A stretch of 64,000 nucleotides of DNA from Aeromicrobium terrae (lineage in GTDB: Bacteria; Actinomycetota; Actinomycetes; Propionibacteriales; Nocardioidaceae), in contig NZ_VDUX01000001.1 in assembly GCF_008039565.1 (NCBI RefSeq), positions 558,001-622,000 of the forward strand, in the 5' to 3' direction. Positions within the stretch are counted from its first letter, which is position 1, and every line of letters begins with the position of its first letter. Shown here one piece after another: positions 22,794-32,184 of this stretch. The notes beneath the pieces were generated by a model. It made no database searches and was not told the DNA's origin. It was given only the letters and a program-made list of their open reading frames with translations. The position numbers and the translations under genes are program-made.

Positions 22794-24098
22794 TCAGGCC
22801 TCGAGGATCGCGACGACGCCCTGGCCGCCGGCCGCACAGATGGAGATCAGGCCGCGGCCTGAGCCCTTCTCGTGCAGCAGCTTGGCCAGGTTGGCGGTGA
22901 TGCGCGCGCCGGTGGCCGCGAACGGGTGGGCCGTGGCCAGCGAGGAGCCCTTGACGTTGAGCTTGCTCCGGTCGATCGCGCCGAGCGGCTCGTCGAGACC
23001 CAGGCGGGTCTTGCAGAACTCGGCGTCCTCCCACGCGGCGAGCGTCGTGAGCACCTGGCTCGCGAACGCCTCGTGGATCTCGTAGAAGTCGAAGTCCTGG
23101 AGCGTCAGGCCCTGGCGGGCGAGCATGCGCGGCACGGCGTAGGCCGGAGCCATCAGCAGGCCCTCGGCGCCGCTCACGTAGTCGACGGCCGCGGTCTCGT
23201 AGTCGACGAGGTACGCGAGCGGGGTCCAGCCGCGCTTCTCGGCCTCCTCCTCGGAGGAGAGCAGCACGGTGGAGGCGCCGTCGGACAGCGGCGTGGAGTT
23301 GGCGGCCGTCATCGTGGCGCCTTCACCCTTGCCGAACACCGGCTTGAGCTTCGCGAGCTTCTCCATGGAGGAGTCGGCGCGCAGGTTGTTGTCGCGCTCG
23401 ACGCCACGGAACGGCGTGACCAGGTCGTCCTGCCAGCCCTCCTCGTACGAGGCGGCGAGGTTGCGGTGCGACGCCACGGCGAGCTCGTCCTGCGCCTCGC
23501 GGGTGATGCCCCACTCCTTGGTGGTGATCGCCTGGCTGTCGCCCATCGACAGGCCGGTGCGCGGCTCGGCGTTGCGCGGCTGGTCCGGGACCAGGTGCGC
23601 CGGGCGGATCTTCGCGATGGCGGCGAGACGGCCCTTCGTGTCCTTGGCCGCGTTCGCCTCGAGCAGGATCTTGCGCAGCTTGTCGCCGACGGCCAGCGGG
23701 GCGTCCGACGTGGTGTCGGTGCCGCCGGCGATGCCGAACTCGATCTTGCCGAGCGCGATCTTGTTGGCGACCTGGATGGTGGCCTGGATGCCGGTGTCGC
23801 ACGCCTGCTGGATGTCGATGGCAGGCGTCTCGGGCGAGAGACGCGAGCCGAGGACGGTCTCGCGGGCGAGGTTGAAGTCGCGGCTGTGCTTCAGCACGGC
23901 TCCGGCGACGAACTCGCCGGCGCGCTCCCCCTCGAGGCCGTACCGCTCGACGAGTCCGTCGAGCGCCGCCGTGAGCATCTCCTGGTTCGAGACGCCGGTG
24001 TAGACCGTGTTGGAGCGCGCGAACGGGATGCGGTTGCCGCCGATCACGGCGACCCGGCGACCGGTGCTCCCGGCGCCCGCGTTCTGTTGCTCTGCCAT
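22794..24098 (-). CDS. fadA2: Acetyl-CoA C-acyltransferase (thiolase), FadA2-like
   Basis: 434-residue thiolase. Cys100 in the DIQQACDTG loop is the acyl-accepting nucleophile, and the HEAFA histidine and the terminal CAAGGQG loop complete the active site. Thiolases cleave 3-ketoacyl-CoA in beta-oxidation or condense acyl-CoAs. In M. tuberculosis the same trio (fadA2, fabG4, htdX = Rv0243, Rv0242c, Rv0241c) is adjacent with fadA2 divergent, exactly as here, which supports the symbol. The ATG at 24098 faces the fabG4 gene across 129 bp that contain a palindrome. Confidence 0.88.
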   Translation of the reverse strand: MAEQQNAGAGSTGRRVAVIGGNRIPFARSNTVYTGVSNQEMLTAALDGLVERYGLEGERAGEFVAGAVLKHSRDFNLARETVLGSRLSPETPAIDIQQACDTGIQATIQVANKIALGKIEFGIAGGTDTTSDAPLAVGDKLRKILLEANAAKDTKGRLAAIAKIRPAHLVPDQPRNAEPRTGLSMGDSQAITTKEWGITREAQDELAVASHRNLAASYEEGWQDDLVTPFRGVERDNNLRADSSMEKLAKLKPVFGKGEGATMTAANSTPLSDGASTVLLSSEEEAEKRGWTPLAYLVDYETAAVDYVSGAEGLLMAPAYAVPRMLARQGLTLQDFDFYEIHEAFASQVLTTLAAWEDAEFCKTRLGLDEPLGAIDRSKLNVKGSSLATAHPFAATGARITANLAKLLHEKGSGRGLISICAAGGQGVVAILEA

Positions 24099-24190
24099 TG
24101 GGGTACTCCTCGATGATGGTCAGGTGTGCGCCTCGCCACCCCCGGTGGACCGGCGCCTCACTGCAAGGCTACAGTTCAAGAATCGTTCAG

Positions 24191-24203
24191 ATACCGTTGG
24201 TAT
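24191..24203. promoter_or_regulatory. Perfect palindrome ATACC-N3-GGTAT between fadA2 and fabG4
   Basis: ATACCGTTGGTAT at 24191-24203 is a perfect 5-3-5 inverted repeat, 25 bp before the fabG4 ATG and about 90 bp before the fadA2 start. It has the symmetry of a repressor site covering the fabG4 promoter and could serve both divergent genes. The cognate regulator is unknown; the nearby TetR protein is one candidate. Confidence 0.42.
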
Positions 24204-24227
24204 GCGAGAGATAGGACACACCCGGTC

Positions 24228-25574
24228 ATGACGGATCGTTACCAGGACCTGGCCCACAACCCGATCGGCAAGTTCCTGGTCAAGAACCTCGGACTCCCCA
24301 ACCCGCCGTACCTCGAGCGCTACGAAGGCGGCCCTCTCGTGAAGGGCACCGTGCTCACCGGCTCGGCCACGAACGGTCCGGTCTCCAAGGCCGTGACCAC
24401 TGCTCTCAAGGCCAACCGCATCGAGGCGACGGGCGTCCGCGCCGACAGCATGAAGTACAAGGGCCTCGTCTTCGACGCCACGGGCATCGACTCCGCCGCC
24501 GGCCTGGTCGCGCTGCAGGAGTTCTTCACCCCCGTGCTGCGCCAGCTGCAAGGCTGCGGCCGCGTCGTCGTCATCGGCTCGCTCCCGGCCGAGGCCGACA
24601 CCGAGGGTGCCGCCATCGCGCAGCGCGCCCTGGAGGGCTTCACCCGCTCGCTGGCCAAGGAGGTCGGCAACGGCAGCTCGGCCAACCTCGTCTACCTCGC
24701 CGAGGGCAGCGAGGGCGCGCTGGCGTCCACGCTCGGCTTCTTCCTCTCCCCCAAGTCGGCCTACGTGTCCGGCCAGGTCGTCCGGCTCGGCGCCACCGGC
24801 ATCACCGAAGCACCCGCGGTCAAGGACATCGAGAAGCCGCTGGCCGGCAAGGTCGCGCTCGTCACGGGCGCCTCGCGCGGACTCGGTGCCGCCGACATGC
24901 GCACGCTGGCCCGCGACGGCGCCACCGTCATCGGTCTCGACGTCCCGCCGCTGCAGGAGGACCTCAAGACCCTCGCCGAGGAGCTCGGCGGCGGCTTCAT
25001 CGTCGGCGACATCACCGCGGACGACGCGCCGGCCCTGATCGCCGACTACGTGCGCAAGCACCACGGCGGCGTCGACATCATCGTCCACAACGCCGGCATC
25101 ACCCGCGACAAGCGCCTGCGCAACATGAAGGCCGAGAACTGGCAGCTCGTCGTCGACATCTCCGTCGGCGCCCCGCAGCGCATCACCGACCACCTGCTCG
25201 ACGAGGGCCTGATCAACGAGGGCGGCCGCGTCGTCGGCATCGCCTCGATCGCCGGCATCGCGGGCAACAACGGCCAGACCAACTACGCGTCCGCCAAGGC
25301 CGGCGTCATCGGCTGGATCCAGGCGCTCGCGCCGCGCGTCGCCGACCGTGGCATCACGGCCAACGTCGTGGCCCCCGGCTTCATGGAGACCGAGATGGTC
25401 AAGACCATCCCGCTCGGCATCCGCGAGGCCGGCCGGCGCATGAACTCGATGTCGCAGGGCGGCCAGCCGGTCGACGTCGCCGAGGCCATCGCCTGGCTCT
25501 CCAGCCCGGGCTCCGCGGCGGTGAGCGGCAACGTGGTCGGCGTCAACGGCCAGATGCTGCTGGGTGCGTCGTGA
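24228..25574 (+). CDS. fabG4: High-molecular-weight 3-oxoacyl-ACP/CoA reductase (FabG4-like)
   Basis: 448 residues, almost twice the usual FabG length. The first roughly 200 residues are the extra N-terminal domain typical of FabG4 (NPIGKFLVKNLGLPNPPYLERY). The second half is a full SDR: TGASRGLG cofactor motif, NAGITRDKRL, and the YASAK catalytic Tyr/Lys pair. FabG4 of M. tuberculosis reduces 3-oxoacyl-CoA with NADH preference. The ATG at 24228 is chosen on family similarity, and the stop overlaps the htdX start by 4 bp (GTGA), so both are co-translated. Confidence 0.9.
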   Translation: MTDRYQDLAHNPIGKFLVKNLGLPNPPYLERYEGGPLVKGTVLTGSATNGPVSKAVTTALKANRIEATGVRADSMKYKGLVFDATGIDSAAGLVALQEFFTPVLRQLQGCGRVVVIGSLPAEADTEGAAIAQRALEGFTRSLAKEVGNGSSANLVYLAEGSEGALASTLGFFLSPKSAYVSGQVVRLGATGITEAPAVKDIEKPLAGKVALVTGASRGLGAADMRTLARDGATVIGLDVPPLQEDLKTLAEELGGGFIVGDITADDAPALIADYVRKHHGGVDIIVHNAGITRDKRLRNMKAENWQLVVDISVGAPQRITDHLLDEGLINEGGRVVGIASIAGIAGNNGQTNYASAKAGVIGWIQALAPRVADRGITANVVAPGFMETEMVKTIPLGIREAGRRMNSMSQGGQPVDVAEAIAWLSSPGSAAVSGNVVGVNGQMLLGAS

Positions 25575-26446
25575 CCACCCGCACGTTCGACAAGGCGCCG
25601 TCCACGGCGCCGATGATGCTCAAGGCCGTCCTCCCGGCGCTGCCGGTCATCGGCGGGCTGCCCGGCGTCAAGCACGCGGCCAAGGACGTCCCGGACCTCG
25701 TGCTCGAGCGCTCGGGCGTCACGGTCGACCCCGCACACCTGGCGAAGTACAACCGGGTGTGCGGCTTCAGCGACTCGGACACGCTGCCGGCCACCTACCC
25801 GCACATGTCGGCGTTCCCGCTGCACATGGCGCTGATGACCGACACCGCGTTCCCGTTCGCGCCGATGGGCCTCGTGCACCTGCGCAACAGCATCACCCAG
25901 CACCGCCCGATCGGCGTCGGTGAGACGTTCGACGTCTCGGTGCGTGCCGCCGACCTGCGCCCGCACCCCAAGGGCCGGCTCGTCGACCTGCTCACGACGG
26001 TCACCGTCGGCGGCGAGGTCGTCTGGGAGGAGACCACCACGCTGCTCGCCCGGGGCAAGGGTGGTGCTGACGAGCGGACCCCAGCGCCCCTGGGGGGCGT
26101 CGAGGCACCCAGCGGCGCGGCCCAGTGGAAGCTCGGCGGCGACCTCGGCCGTCGCTACGGCGCCGTCTCGGGCGACCGGAACCCGATCCACCTCCACCCG
26201 CTCACCGCGAAGGCGTTCGGGTTCCCGCGCAACATCGCCCACGGCATGTGGACCAAGGCCCACGTGCTGGCCGCGCTGCAGAACCGGCTGCCCAAGGCGT
26301 TCACGATCGACGTCGAGTTCAAGAAGCCGATCCTGCTGCCCGGCACGGTGACGTTCGGCAGCCGCACCAACGGCGGCGTCACCACCGTCGGCGTCACGTC
26401 CGGCGAGCGGGTCCACCTGGTGGGCCGTATCACTCCCGGCGCGTAA
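25571..26446 (+). CDS. htdX: MaoC-type (3R)-hydroxyacyl-thioester dehydratase, HtdX-like
   Basis: 291 residues with a double hot-dog architecture. The C-terminal half carries the hydratase-2 motif (SGDRNPIHLHPLTAKAFGF then IAHGMW) with the Asp and His that activate water. It would hydrate or dehydrate acyl-CoA/ACP between the reductase FabG4 and an enoyl reductase or the thiolase. GTG start overlaps the fabG4 stop. Arrangement matches Rv0241c-Rv0242c of M. tuberculosis. Confidence 0.88.
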   Translation: MTTRTFDKAPSTAPMMLKAVLPALPVIGGLPGVKHAAKDVPDLVLERSGVTVDPAHLAKYNRVCGFSDSDTLPATYPHMSAFPLHMALMTDTAFPFAPMGLVHLRNSITQHRPIGVGETFDVSVRAADLRPHPKGRLVDLLTTVTVGGEVVWEETTTLLARGKGGADERTPAPLGGVEAPSGAAQWKLGGDLGRRYGAVSGDRNPIHLHPLTAKAFGFPRNIAHGMWTKAHVLAALQNRLPKAFTIDVEFKKPILLPGTVTFGSRTNGGVTTVGVTSGERVHLVGRITPGA

Positions 26447-26454
26447 CCCGGTCG

Positions 26455-26471
26455 TGTAACTCCTCGTTACA
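26455..26471. promoter_or_regulatory. Palindrome TGTAAC-N5-GTTACA upstream of the CocE-type hydrolase
   Basis: A perfect 6-5-6 inverted repeat at 26455-26471, in the 42-bp gap between htdX and the secreted hydrolase gene and 18 bp before that ATG. It may be an operator or, being able to fold in RNA, a short hairpin. It has no T tract, and its 5-nt spacer differs from CRP/GlxR sites (TGTGA-N6-TCACA). Confidence 0.42.
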
Positions 26472-26488
26472 GACGGTGGAGGGATGAC

Positions 26489-28339
26489 ATGCACCTGCGC
26501 CACCACCTGACCCGTCTGCTCGCCTTCGCCCTGCTGGTCGGCGGGCTCGCCTTCGTCGGCCCGTCGCCGGCGACCGCCGAGACCACGTGGACCCCGCGTC
26601 CGGAGCAGTACCCCGGCACCGTCACGCAGAAGGACGTCCCGATCCGGATGTCCGACGGCGTCGTGCTGCGAGCCGACGTCAAGCGGCCCGCCGACGCGTC
26701 CGGCAAGGCGATCGAGACCAAGCTCCCGGTCCTGGTGACCATCACGGCGTACAACAAGACCGTCCTCGCCACGGGCGGCGGCGGCCTCGCCGGAGCAAGC
26801 CCGAGCTACCTGGTCAAGCGCGGCTACATCCAGGTCGACGTCGACGCCCGCGGCACCGGTTCCTCGCGCGGGCAGTGGAAGGCCTTCGGCGCCCGCGAGA
26901 ACCAGGACGCCGGCGAGATCATGGAGTGGGCGCACTCCCAGCCCTGGAGCAACGGCCTCACCGGTATGACCGGCCCGTCGTACATGGGCATCAGCCAGCT
27001 CTGGGCCGCCTCGGCCAAGCCGGCCGGGCTGAAGGCGATCTTCCCGCAGGTGCCCGGCGCCGACGTCTACCGCGACGTCGTCGCCTCCGGTGGCCAGCTC
27101 GACGTGGGGTTCATCCCGCTCTGGCTCGGCCTCGTCACGGCCACCGGCCTGATCCCGCCCGCGTTCGCCCCGACCGACCCGGCCGCGGCGCTCGGCGCCC
27201 TGCTCGACCACCTCGGCTCGGCTGGCACGTTCACCCTCCCACTGCTCCTGCGCGCCGTCGTCGGTGGCGACCCGAACTACGACGGCCCGTTCTACGCGGA
27301 GCGCTCCCTCATCAACGTCATCGACCAGGTCGACGTCCCGGCGTTCTTCGTCAGCGGCGAGTACGACCTGTTCCAGCGCGGCACTCCCCTGCTCTTCGAG
27401 AACCTCCGCCAGCGCGGCGTCCCGGCCAAGCTGATCATCGGCCCGTGGGACCACCTGCAGGCGTCGGCCGGCAAGGAGATCGCGAAGGCCGGCTACGGCA
27501 CGCTCAGCGAGCTCCAGCTGCGCTGGTTCGACCACTGGATCAAGGGCGTGCCCGACCCGGCGCTCGACTCCGACATCCCCAACCTCACGTACTTCGACCA
27601 GGGCCCCGACACGTGGCGCCACTCGTCCGGCTGGATCACCGACCAGCAGGCCACCAGCTTCCGGCTCTCCGGGTCGGCGACGAACGCGAAGCCGGCCGCC
27701 CTCACCACGGGCGCGGCCCAGGACGGCGTCTCGAACGTTCTGCCGATCCCGGTCGCGGGCCTCTGCACGCGCTCCCTGAACCAGTGGACCGCCGGCATCC
27801 TCAAGCAGTTCGGCCCGCCCGGGAACCCCTGCTTCAAGGACAACAAGGTCAACGACAAGCTCGGCGTCGTCTTCGAGACCGAGCCGGTCACCTCCCCCGT
27901 GAAGATCCAGGGCCCGATCAACGCGCACCTGTTCACGTCCAGCAACAGCGGCGACGGGATGCTGTCGGTCGCGGTGGAGGACGTGGCGCCCGACGGCACG
28001 GTGAGCCGCCTCACCGGTGGCTGGCAGGTCATCTCGCACCGTGCGTTGGACGAGTCGAGGACCCGCTACCTGAACGGCAAGATCATCCAGCCGTTCCATC
28101 CGTTCACCCGGGACGCCCAGGAGAAGCTCGCCCGTGGTGAGGTCGCCCCGATCGACGTCGAGGTGTTCCCCACCGCGGCGACCATCCGGCCGGGCCACCG
28201 GCTGCGGCTCGCGGTGCAGGCGTTCGACGTCCCGCACCTGCTGCCGAACCTCAAGCTCGCGCTGGGCTCGCTGACGGTGATGAAGGTCCACACGTCGGCG
28301 CAGTACCCGTCGGAGCTGACTTTGCCCACGCTCCCCTAG
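26489..28339 (+). CDS. Secreted CocE/NonD-family hydrolase (Xaa-Pro dipeptidyl-peptidase S15 fold)
   Basis: 616 residues with a Sec signal peptide (about residues 1-31, HHLTRLLAFALLVGGLAFVG, cleavage after ATA). The alpha/beta-hydrolase domain has the nucleophile elbow GPSYMG with Ser164, and the oxyanion and acid residues expected around DLFQRG and GPWDH, where the His lies. A C-terminal jelly-roll domain (from about residue 440) completes the CocE/S15 architecture. Substrates in the family include esters, amides and proline peptides; which applies is not readable. RBS GGAGGG precedes the ATG. Its stop overlaps the convergent thioesterase stop by 4 bp. Confidence 0.88.
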   Translation: MHLRHHLTRLLAFALLVGGLAFVGPSPATAETTWTPRPEQYPGTVTQKDVPIRMSDGVVLRADVKRPADASGKAIETKLPVLVTITAYNKTVLATGGGGLAGASPSYLVKRGYIQVDVDARGTGSSRGQWKAFGARENQDAGEIMEWAHSQPWSNGLTGMTGPSYMGISQLWAASAKPAGLKAIFPQVPGADVYRDVVASGGQLDVGFIPLWLGLVTATGLIPPAFAPTDPAAALGALLDHLGSAGTFTLPLLLRAVVGGDPNYDGPFYAERSLINVIDQVDVPAFFVSGEYDLFQRGTPLLFENLRQRGVPAKLIIGPWDHLQASAGKEIAKAGYGTLSELQLRWFDHWIKGVPDPALDSDIPNLTYFDQGPDTWRHSSGWITDQQATSFRLSGSATNAKPAALTTGAAQDGVSNVLPIPVAGLCTRSLNQWTAGILKQFGPPGNPCFKDNKVNDKLGVVFETEPVTSPVKIQGPINAHLFTSSNSGDGMLSVAVEDVAPDGTVSRLTGGWQVISHRALDESRTRYLNGKIIQPFHPFTRDAQEKLARGEVAPIDVEVFPTAATIRPGHRLRLAVQAFDVPHLLPNLKLALGSLTVMKVHTSAQYPSELTLPTLP

Positions 28340-29184
28340 GACTGCGGCGAGATCGGCCGGATCAGGCCCTCCTGGGCGATGGTCGCGGCGAGCTCGCCGT
28401 TCTCCCCGAACACGCGCCCGATCGCCAGGCCGCGGGCTCGCGACGCCGACGGGGAGTGCTGGTCGTAGAGGAACCACTCCCCCTCGCCGGGCGGGCGATG
28501 GAACCAGATGGTGTGGTCGAGCGACGCCACCTGGAGGTCGGGTGATCCGACGGCCTTGTCGTGCGGCCGCATCGTCGGACCGAGCAGCGTGAGGTCGGAG
28601 AAGTACGTGAGCACCGCGTTGCGCAGGCGCCGATCCTCGGGCAGGCCCTCGACGAGGCGAAACCAGATGCGTTGGGTGGCCGGGTCGTCCGACGGCGTCA
28701 TCCGCGCATCGATGGCCGACCACTCCTTCTCCCACCAGTCGGCCGCCTCGGCGCTGCGCCGCCGGATGACGTCGACCATCGGCTCGCACTCGTCCGGTCT
28801 CGGGACGTCGGGCATCGGGTCCTGGTGCTCGAAGCCCTCCTCGACCTTCTGGAACGAGACGGTCATGTAGAAGATGATCGCGCCGTGCTGGCGGGCGGCC
28901 ACCCGTCGCGTCGTGAAGGAACCACCGTCGCGGACGTTCTCGACGTCGTAGATGATCGGGATGCTCAGGTCGCCGCCGAGCAGGAAGTAGCTGTGCAGCG
29001 AGTGCACGTGCCGCTCCTCGGGCACCGTGCGCTGAGCCGCCACCAGAGCCTGCGCGGCCACCTGGCCGCCGAAGACGCGGACGAAGCCGGTGTTCTCGGG
29101 CTGGCGACCCCGGAACAGCCCGTCGTCGAGCATCTCCAGGTCCAGCAGGTCGACGAGCTCGGTCAGGTTCGCGGGCACGCCCAC
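28336..29184 (-). CDS. tesB: Acyl-CoA thioesterase II (TesB-like)
   Basis: 282 residues forming the double hot-dog fold of TesB. Conserved segments include FRGRQPENTGFVRVFGGQVAAQAL near the N-terminus and LDHTIWFHRP with a catalytic Asp near the C-terminus, where TesB uses Asp, Thr/Ser and Gln to hydrolyse acyl-CoA. The final YDQHSPSASRARGL motif is typical. It likely recycles CoA from fatty acyl-CoA in the cytosol. The start is a GTG at 29184, close to the 22-bp repeat array that separates it from the PAC2 gene. Confidence 0.92.
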   Translation of the reverse strand: MGVPANLTELVDLLDLEMLDDGLFRGRQPENTGFVRVFGGQVAAQALVAAQRTVPEERHVHSLHSYFLLGGDLSIPIIYDVENVRDGGSFTTRRVAARQHGAIIFYMTVSFQKVEEGFEHQDPMPDVPRPDECEPMVDVIRRRSAEAADWWEKEWSAIDARMTPSDDPATQRIWFRLVEGLPEDRRLRNAVLTYFSDLTLLGPTMRPHDKAVGSPDLQVASLDHTIWFHRPPGEGEWFLYDQHSPSASRARGLAIGRVFGENGELAATIAQEGLIRPISPQS

Positions 29185-29196
29185 ACCCTACCGACG

Positions 29197-29376
29197 CTGA
29201 CGAGAGAGTTCCGGCCCGGCGAGGAGAGAGTTCCGGCCCGGCGAGGAGAGGATTCCGGCTGCGTGAGGAGAGGGTGCCGACGTGTCGGGCCGCCGGAACT
29301 CTCTCGTCAGCGCGCCGGAACTCTCTCGTCAGCGCGCCGGAACTCTCTCGTCAGCGCGCCGGAACTCTCTCGTCAG
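29197..29376. repeat. Eight-unit 22-bp repeat array arranged as a large inverted repeat
   Basis: Four 22-bp units in one orientation (29197-29284) and four in the other (29291-29376, last one 20 bp) flank a 6-bp centre. The right-hand units are identical, with core CCGGAACTCTCTCGTC; the left units carry the complement GACGAGAGAGTTCCGG and decay toward the centre. The right half runs into the end of the PAC2 gene: the TCA of the last unit is the complement of its TGA stop. The array can form several alternative long hairpins in RNA of either strand and fills most of the 188-bp gap. Function unknown; transcription termination is one possibility. Confidence 0.9.
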
Positions 29377-30239
29377 CCGTCGTCGTTCTTGCGCTGGCGC
29401 GCAAGGAACTGCTCGAACTGGTCGGCGAGCTCCTCGCCCGTGGGGATCGAGTCGTCGTCGGCGAGCAGCGACTGGGCGGCGCCGCGGGTGAAGGCGTCGT
29501 ACTGCTCCTCGAGACCGGAGAGGACGCCCTCGCCGTCCTGCGCGGCGATCTGCTGCTCGATCTCGGCGAGTGCCTCGCCCTGGGACTCGCGGAGCAGCTC
29601 GTAGTCGAGCTGCAGGCCGAGCCGGTCGACGACGGCGTCGAGCAGCGCGACCGCGGCCGTGGGGTAGTCGACGGCGGCCAGGTAGTGCGGGACGTGCACG
29701 ACGTAGCCGGCGGCGTCGAGTCCGCGCTGGGCGAACCGGTACTCCAGGAGCGACTGCACCGAGGACGGCACGCGGACCTCGGCGGACCACAGGTTCTTCC
29801 GGTCGATGAGCTCCGGGCGCGTGGCGTGAGTAGTGATCATGGCCGGACGGGTGTGCGGTACGCCCATCGGCACGGCGCCGAGGCCGAGGGTCAGGGTCAC
29901 GCCCTGGTCCTCCACGACCTCCTGGACCTCGTCGATGAAGCCCTCCCACCCGAAGTCGGGCTCGGGGCCGGCCAGGAGCAGGAACGAGGTGCCGGCGTTG
30001 TCCTTCTCGAGCACGATGTCGAGCTTCGGCTCCTCGTAGTCCTGGTAGTGGTCGCTCTGGAACGTGATGAACGGGCGGCGGGCGCGGTAGTCGTACAGAC
30101 CGTCGAGGTCGAACGACTTGATCACGGTGCCGTGGCCGCTGCGGAGCTGCGTGGCGGCGAGGCGGGGTGCAGCACCAGCGGTGAGGAAGCCGTCGAGGGC
30201 ATGGATGAGCACGAGCTCCTGGGCCGGGCTCTGGCTCAT
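29373..30239 (-). CDS. PAC2-family protein (proteasome-assembly-chaperone-like)
   Basis: 288 residues. The start MSQSPAQELVLIHALDGFLTAG and the later GLGAVPMGVPHTRP, ITTHATRPEL are typical of the actinobacterial PAC2 (PF09754) family, whose bacterial function is not established. The ATG at 30239 follows GGAGGAG; further in-frame residues upstream are unlikely. The C-terminal 70 residues are acidic and probably helical (EIEQQIAAQDGEGVLSGLEEQYD). Its stop codon is supplied by the 22-bp repeat array. It lies 46 bp after dxs on the same strand. Confidence 0.85.
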   Translation of the reverse strand: MSQSPAQELVLIHALDGFLTAGAAPRLAATQLRSGHGTVIKSFDLDGLYDYRARRPFITFQSDHYQDYEEPKLDIVLEKDNAGTSFLLLAGPEPDFGWEGFIDEVQEVVEDQGVTLTLGLGAVPMGVPHTRPAMITTHATRPELIDRKNLWSAEVRVPSSVQSLLEYRFAQRGLDAAGYVVHVPHYLAAVDYPTAAVALLDAVVDRLGLQLDYELLRESQGEALAEIEQQIAAQDGEGVLSGLEEQYDAFTRGAAQSLLADDDSIPTGEELADQFEQFLARQRKNDDG

Positions 30240-30285
30240 GGGCCGCTCCTCCCGTTCACGTCGTGATGGCCACTTCACATTCTGG

Positions 30286-32175
30286 TCAACGCCGTGCCGT
30301 GCCGGGTTTGTTCCGTGCACTCCGCGCGACGATGTCGTCCGCGATCGCCTGCGGCGTGAGACCGAGACGGTCGAGGATCACGTCGCGCTTGGCGTGGTCG
30401 AGGAACTCCTGCTCGACGCCGTGCACGCTCACGAGGACGTCGCTGCCCGCGTCGCGCAGGGCCTGGGTGAACGCGGCTCCCACCCCGCCCTGACGGCCGT
30501 TGTCCTCGACGGTGACGACGAGCTGGTGCCGGGCAGCGAGCTCGACGACGGCGGGGTCGAACGGCTTGACCCAGCGGGGATCGACCACGGTGACGCGCGC
30601 GCCGGACTGACGAGCGATGTCGGCGGCCTCGAGAGCCACGCGGACGAGCGAGCCGGCCGCCAGCACGAAGACGTCGGAGTCGTCGTCGCGGGACAGCACG
30701 TCGGCGACGCCCAGCCGCTCGAGCGCCGGGACGTCGTCCGGGACGGCGCCCTTCGCGAACCGGACGACCGTGGGCGCGTCGTCGACCGCGACCGCCTCGC
30801 GCAGCAGCTCACGCAGCTGAGCGCCGTCGCGCGGAGCGGCGAGCCGGAGGCCGGGGACCAGCTGCAGCATCGACATGTCCCACATGCCGTTGTGGCTGGG
30901 GCCGTCGTCGCCGGTGACGCCCGCGCGGTCGAGCACGAACGTGACGCCGCAGCGGTGCAGGGCGACGTCGAGGAGCACCTGGTCGAAGGCGCGGTTGAGG
31001 AACGTGGCGTAGACGGCGACGACCGGGTGCAGGCCGGCGAGCGCCATGCCGGCCGCGCTGGTGACGGCGTGCTGCTCGGCGATGCCGACGTCGAAGACGC
31101 GGTCGGGGAACTTGTCGGCGAACGCGTCGAGCCCGACCGGGTAGAGCATGGCGGCGGTGATGCCGACGACGTCGGGCCGCTCGTCGGCGATGCGCACGAT
31201 CTCGTCGCGGAAGACCGACGTCCAGCCGGCCGGCGCGACGCTGGTGGCCTCGCCGGTCTCGCGGTCGAACGGGTTGGCCTGGTGCATCTGGTCGTTCTCG
31301 TTGGCGACGGCGATGTCGTAGCCCTGACCCTTGGTGGTGAGGGCGTGGACCAGCACCGGACCTCCGAACCGCTTCGCCTGGGTGAGCGCGTGCTCCATGG
31401 CCTGGCGGTCGTGGCCGTCGACCGGGCCGATGTACTTCAGGCCGAGGTCCTCGAACATGCCCTGCGGCGCCAGCGCGTCCTTGACGCCCTTCTTGATGGC
31501 GTGCAGCGCGTCGTACGCCGCCGGGCCGGCGAAGCGCCCCCGCTGCAGCCGCTCCTTGATGGCGTTGAGGGCGGGCTCGTACTTGGGGTTCGTGCGGATC
31601 TCGGTGAGCCGGTTGGCGAGGCCCCCGACGGTGGGCGTGTACGACCGGCCGTTGTCGTTCACGATCACGACGAGACGGCGGTCGCCGCCCATGGCGATGT
31701 TGTTGAGCGCCTCCCAGGCCATGCCGCCGGTGAGTGCGCCGTCGCCGATGACCGCCACGACGTGGTCGTCGCGGCCGAGGATCTGGTTGGCCTTCGCCAT
31801 GCCGTCGGCGTACGACAGGCTCGTGGACGCGTGCGAGTTCTCGACCCAGTCGTGCTCGGACTCCGCGCGGCTCGGGTAGCCGGAGAGGCCGCCCTCCTTG
31901 CGGAGCGAGCCGAAGTCGTTGGCGCGCCCGGTGAGCATCTTGTGCACGTAGGCCTGGTGCCCGGTGTCCCAGACGATGCGGTCGCGCGGGGAGTCGAAGA
32001 TGCGGTGGATCGCGATGCCCAGCTCGACGACGCCGAGGTTGGGGCCGAGGTGGCCGCCGTTGGCCGCCACCGAGCAGATCAGCAGCTCACGGATCTCCGC
32101 TGCGAGCTGGGTCAGCTCCTCGTCGGACATCCGCCGCAGGTCAGCGGGTCCTGAGATCGAGTCGAGCACGCCCAT
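30286..32175 (-). CDS. dxs: 1-deoxy-D-xylulose-5-phosphate synthase
   Basis: Condenses pyruvate and glyceraldehyde 3-phosphate with thiamine diphosphate as cofactor, the first step of the MEP isoprenoid pathway. The 629-residue protein has the cofactor motif [16 protein letters not shown] ending in NDNGRS, the catalytic-region [13 protein letters not shown] near residue 75, and the transketolase C-terminal domain. The ATG at 32175 is favoured; a GTG one codon upstream is possible. It is the last gene of a PQ-loop protein / flavin reductase / dxs run with gaps of 4 and 9 bp. Confidence 0.95.
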   Translation of the reverse strand: MGVLDSISGPADLRRMSDEELTQLAAEIRELLICSVAANGGHLGPNLGVVELGIAIHRIFDSPRDRIVWDTGHQAYVHKMLTGRANDFGSLRKEGGLSGYPSRAESEHDWVENSHASTSLSYADGMAKANQILGRDDHVVAVIGDGALTGGMAWEALNNIAMGGDRRLVVIVNDNGRSYTPTVGGLANRLTEIRTNPKYEPALNAIKERLQRGRFAGPAAYDALHAIKKGVKDALAPQGMFEDLGLKYIGPVDGHDRQAMEHALTQAKRFGGPVLVHALTTKGQGYDIAVANENDQMHQANPFDRETGEATSVAPAGWTSVFRDEIVRIADERPDVVGITAAMLYPVGLDAFADKFPDRVFDVGIAEQHAVTSAAGMALAGLHPVVAVYATFLNRAFDQVLLDVALHRCGVTFVLDRAGVTGDDGPSHNGMWDMSMLQLVPGLRLAAPRDGAQLRELLREAVAVDDAPTVVRFAKGAVPDDVPALERLGVADVLSRDDDSDVFVLAAGSLVRVALEAADIARQSGARVTVVDPRWVKPFDPAVVELAARHQLVVTVEDNGRQGGVGAAFTQALRDAGSDVLVSVHGVEQEFLDHAKRDVILDRLGLTPQAIADDIVARSARNKPGTARR

Positions 32176-32184
32176 CACGTCAGT

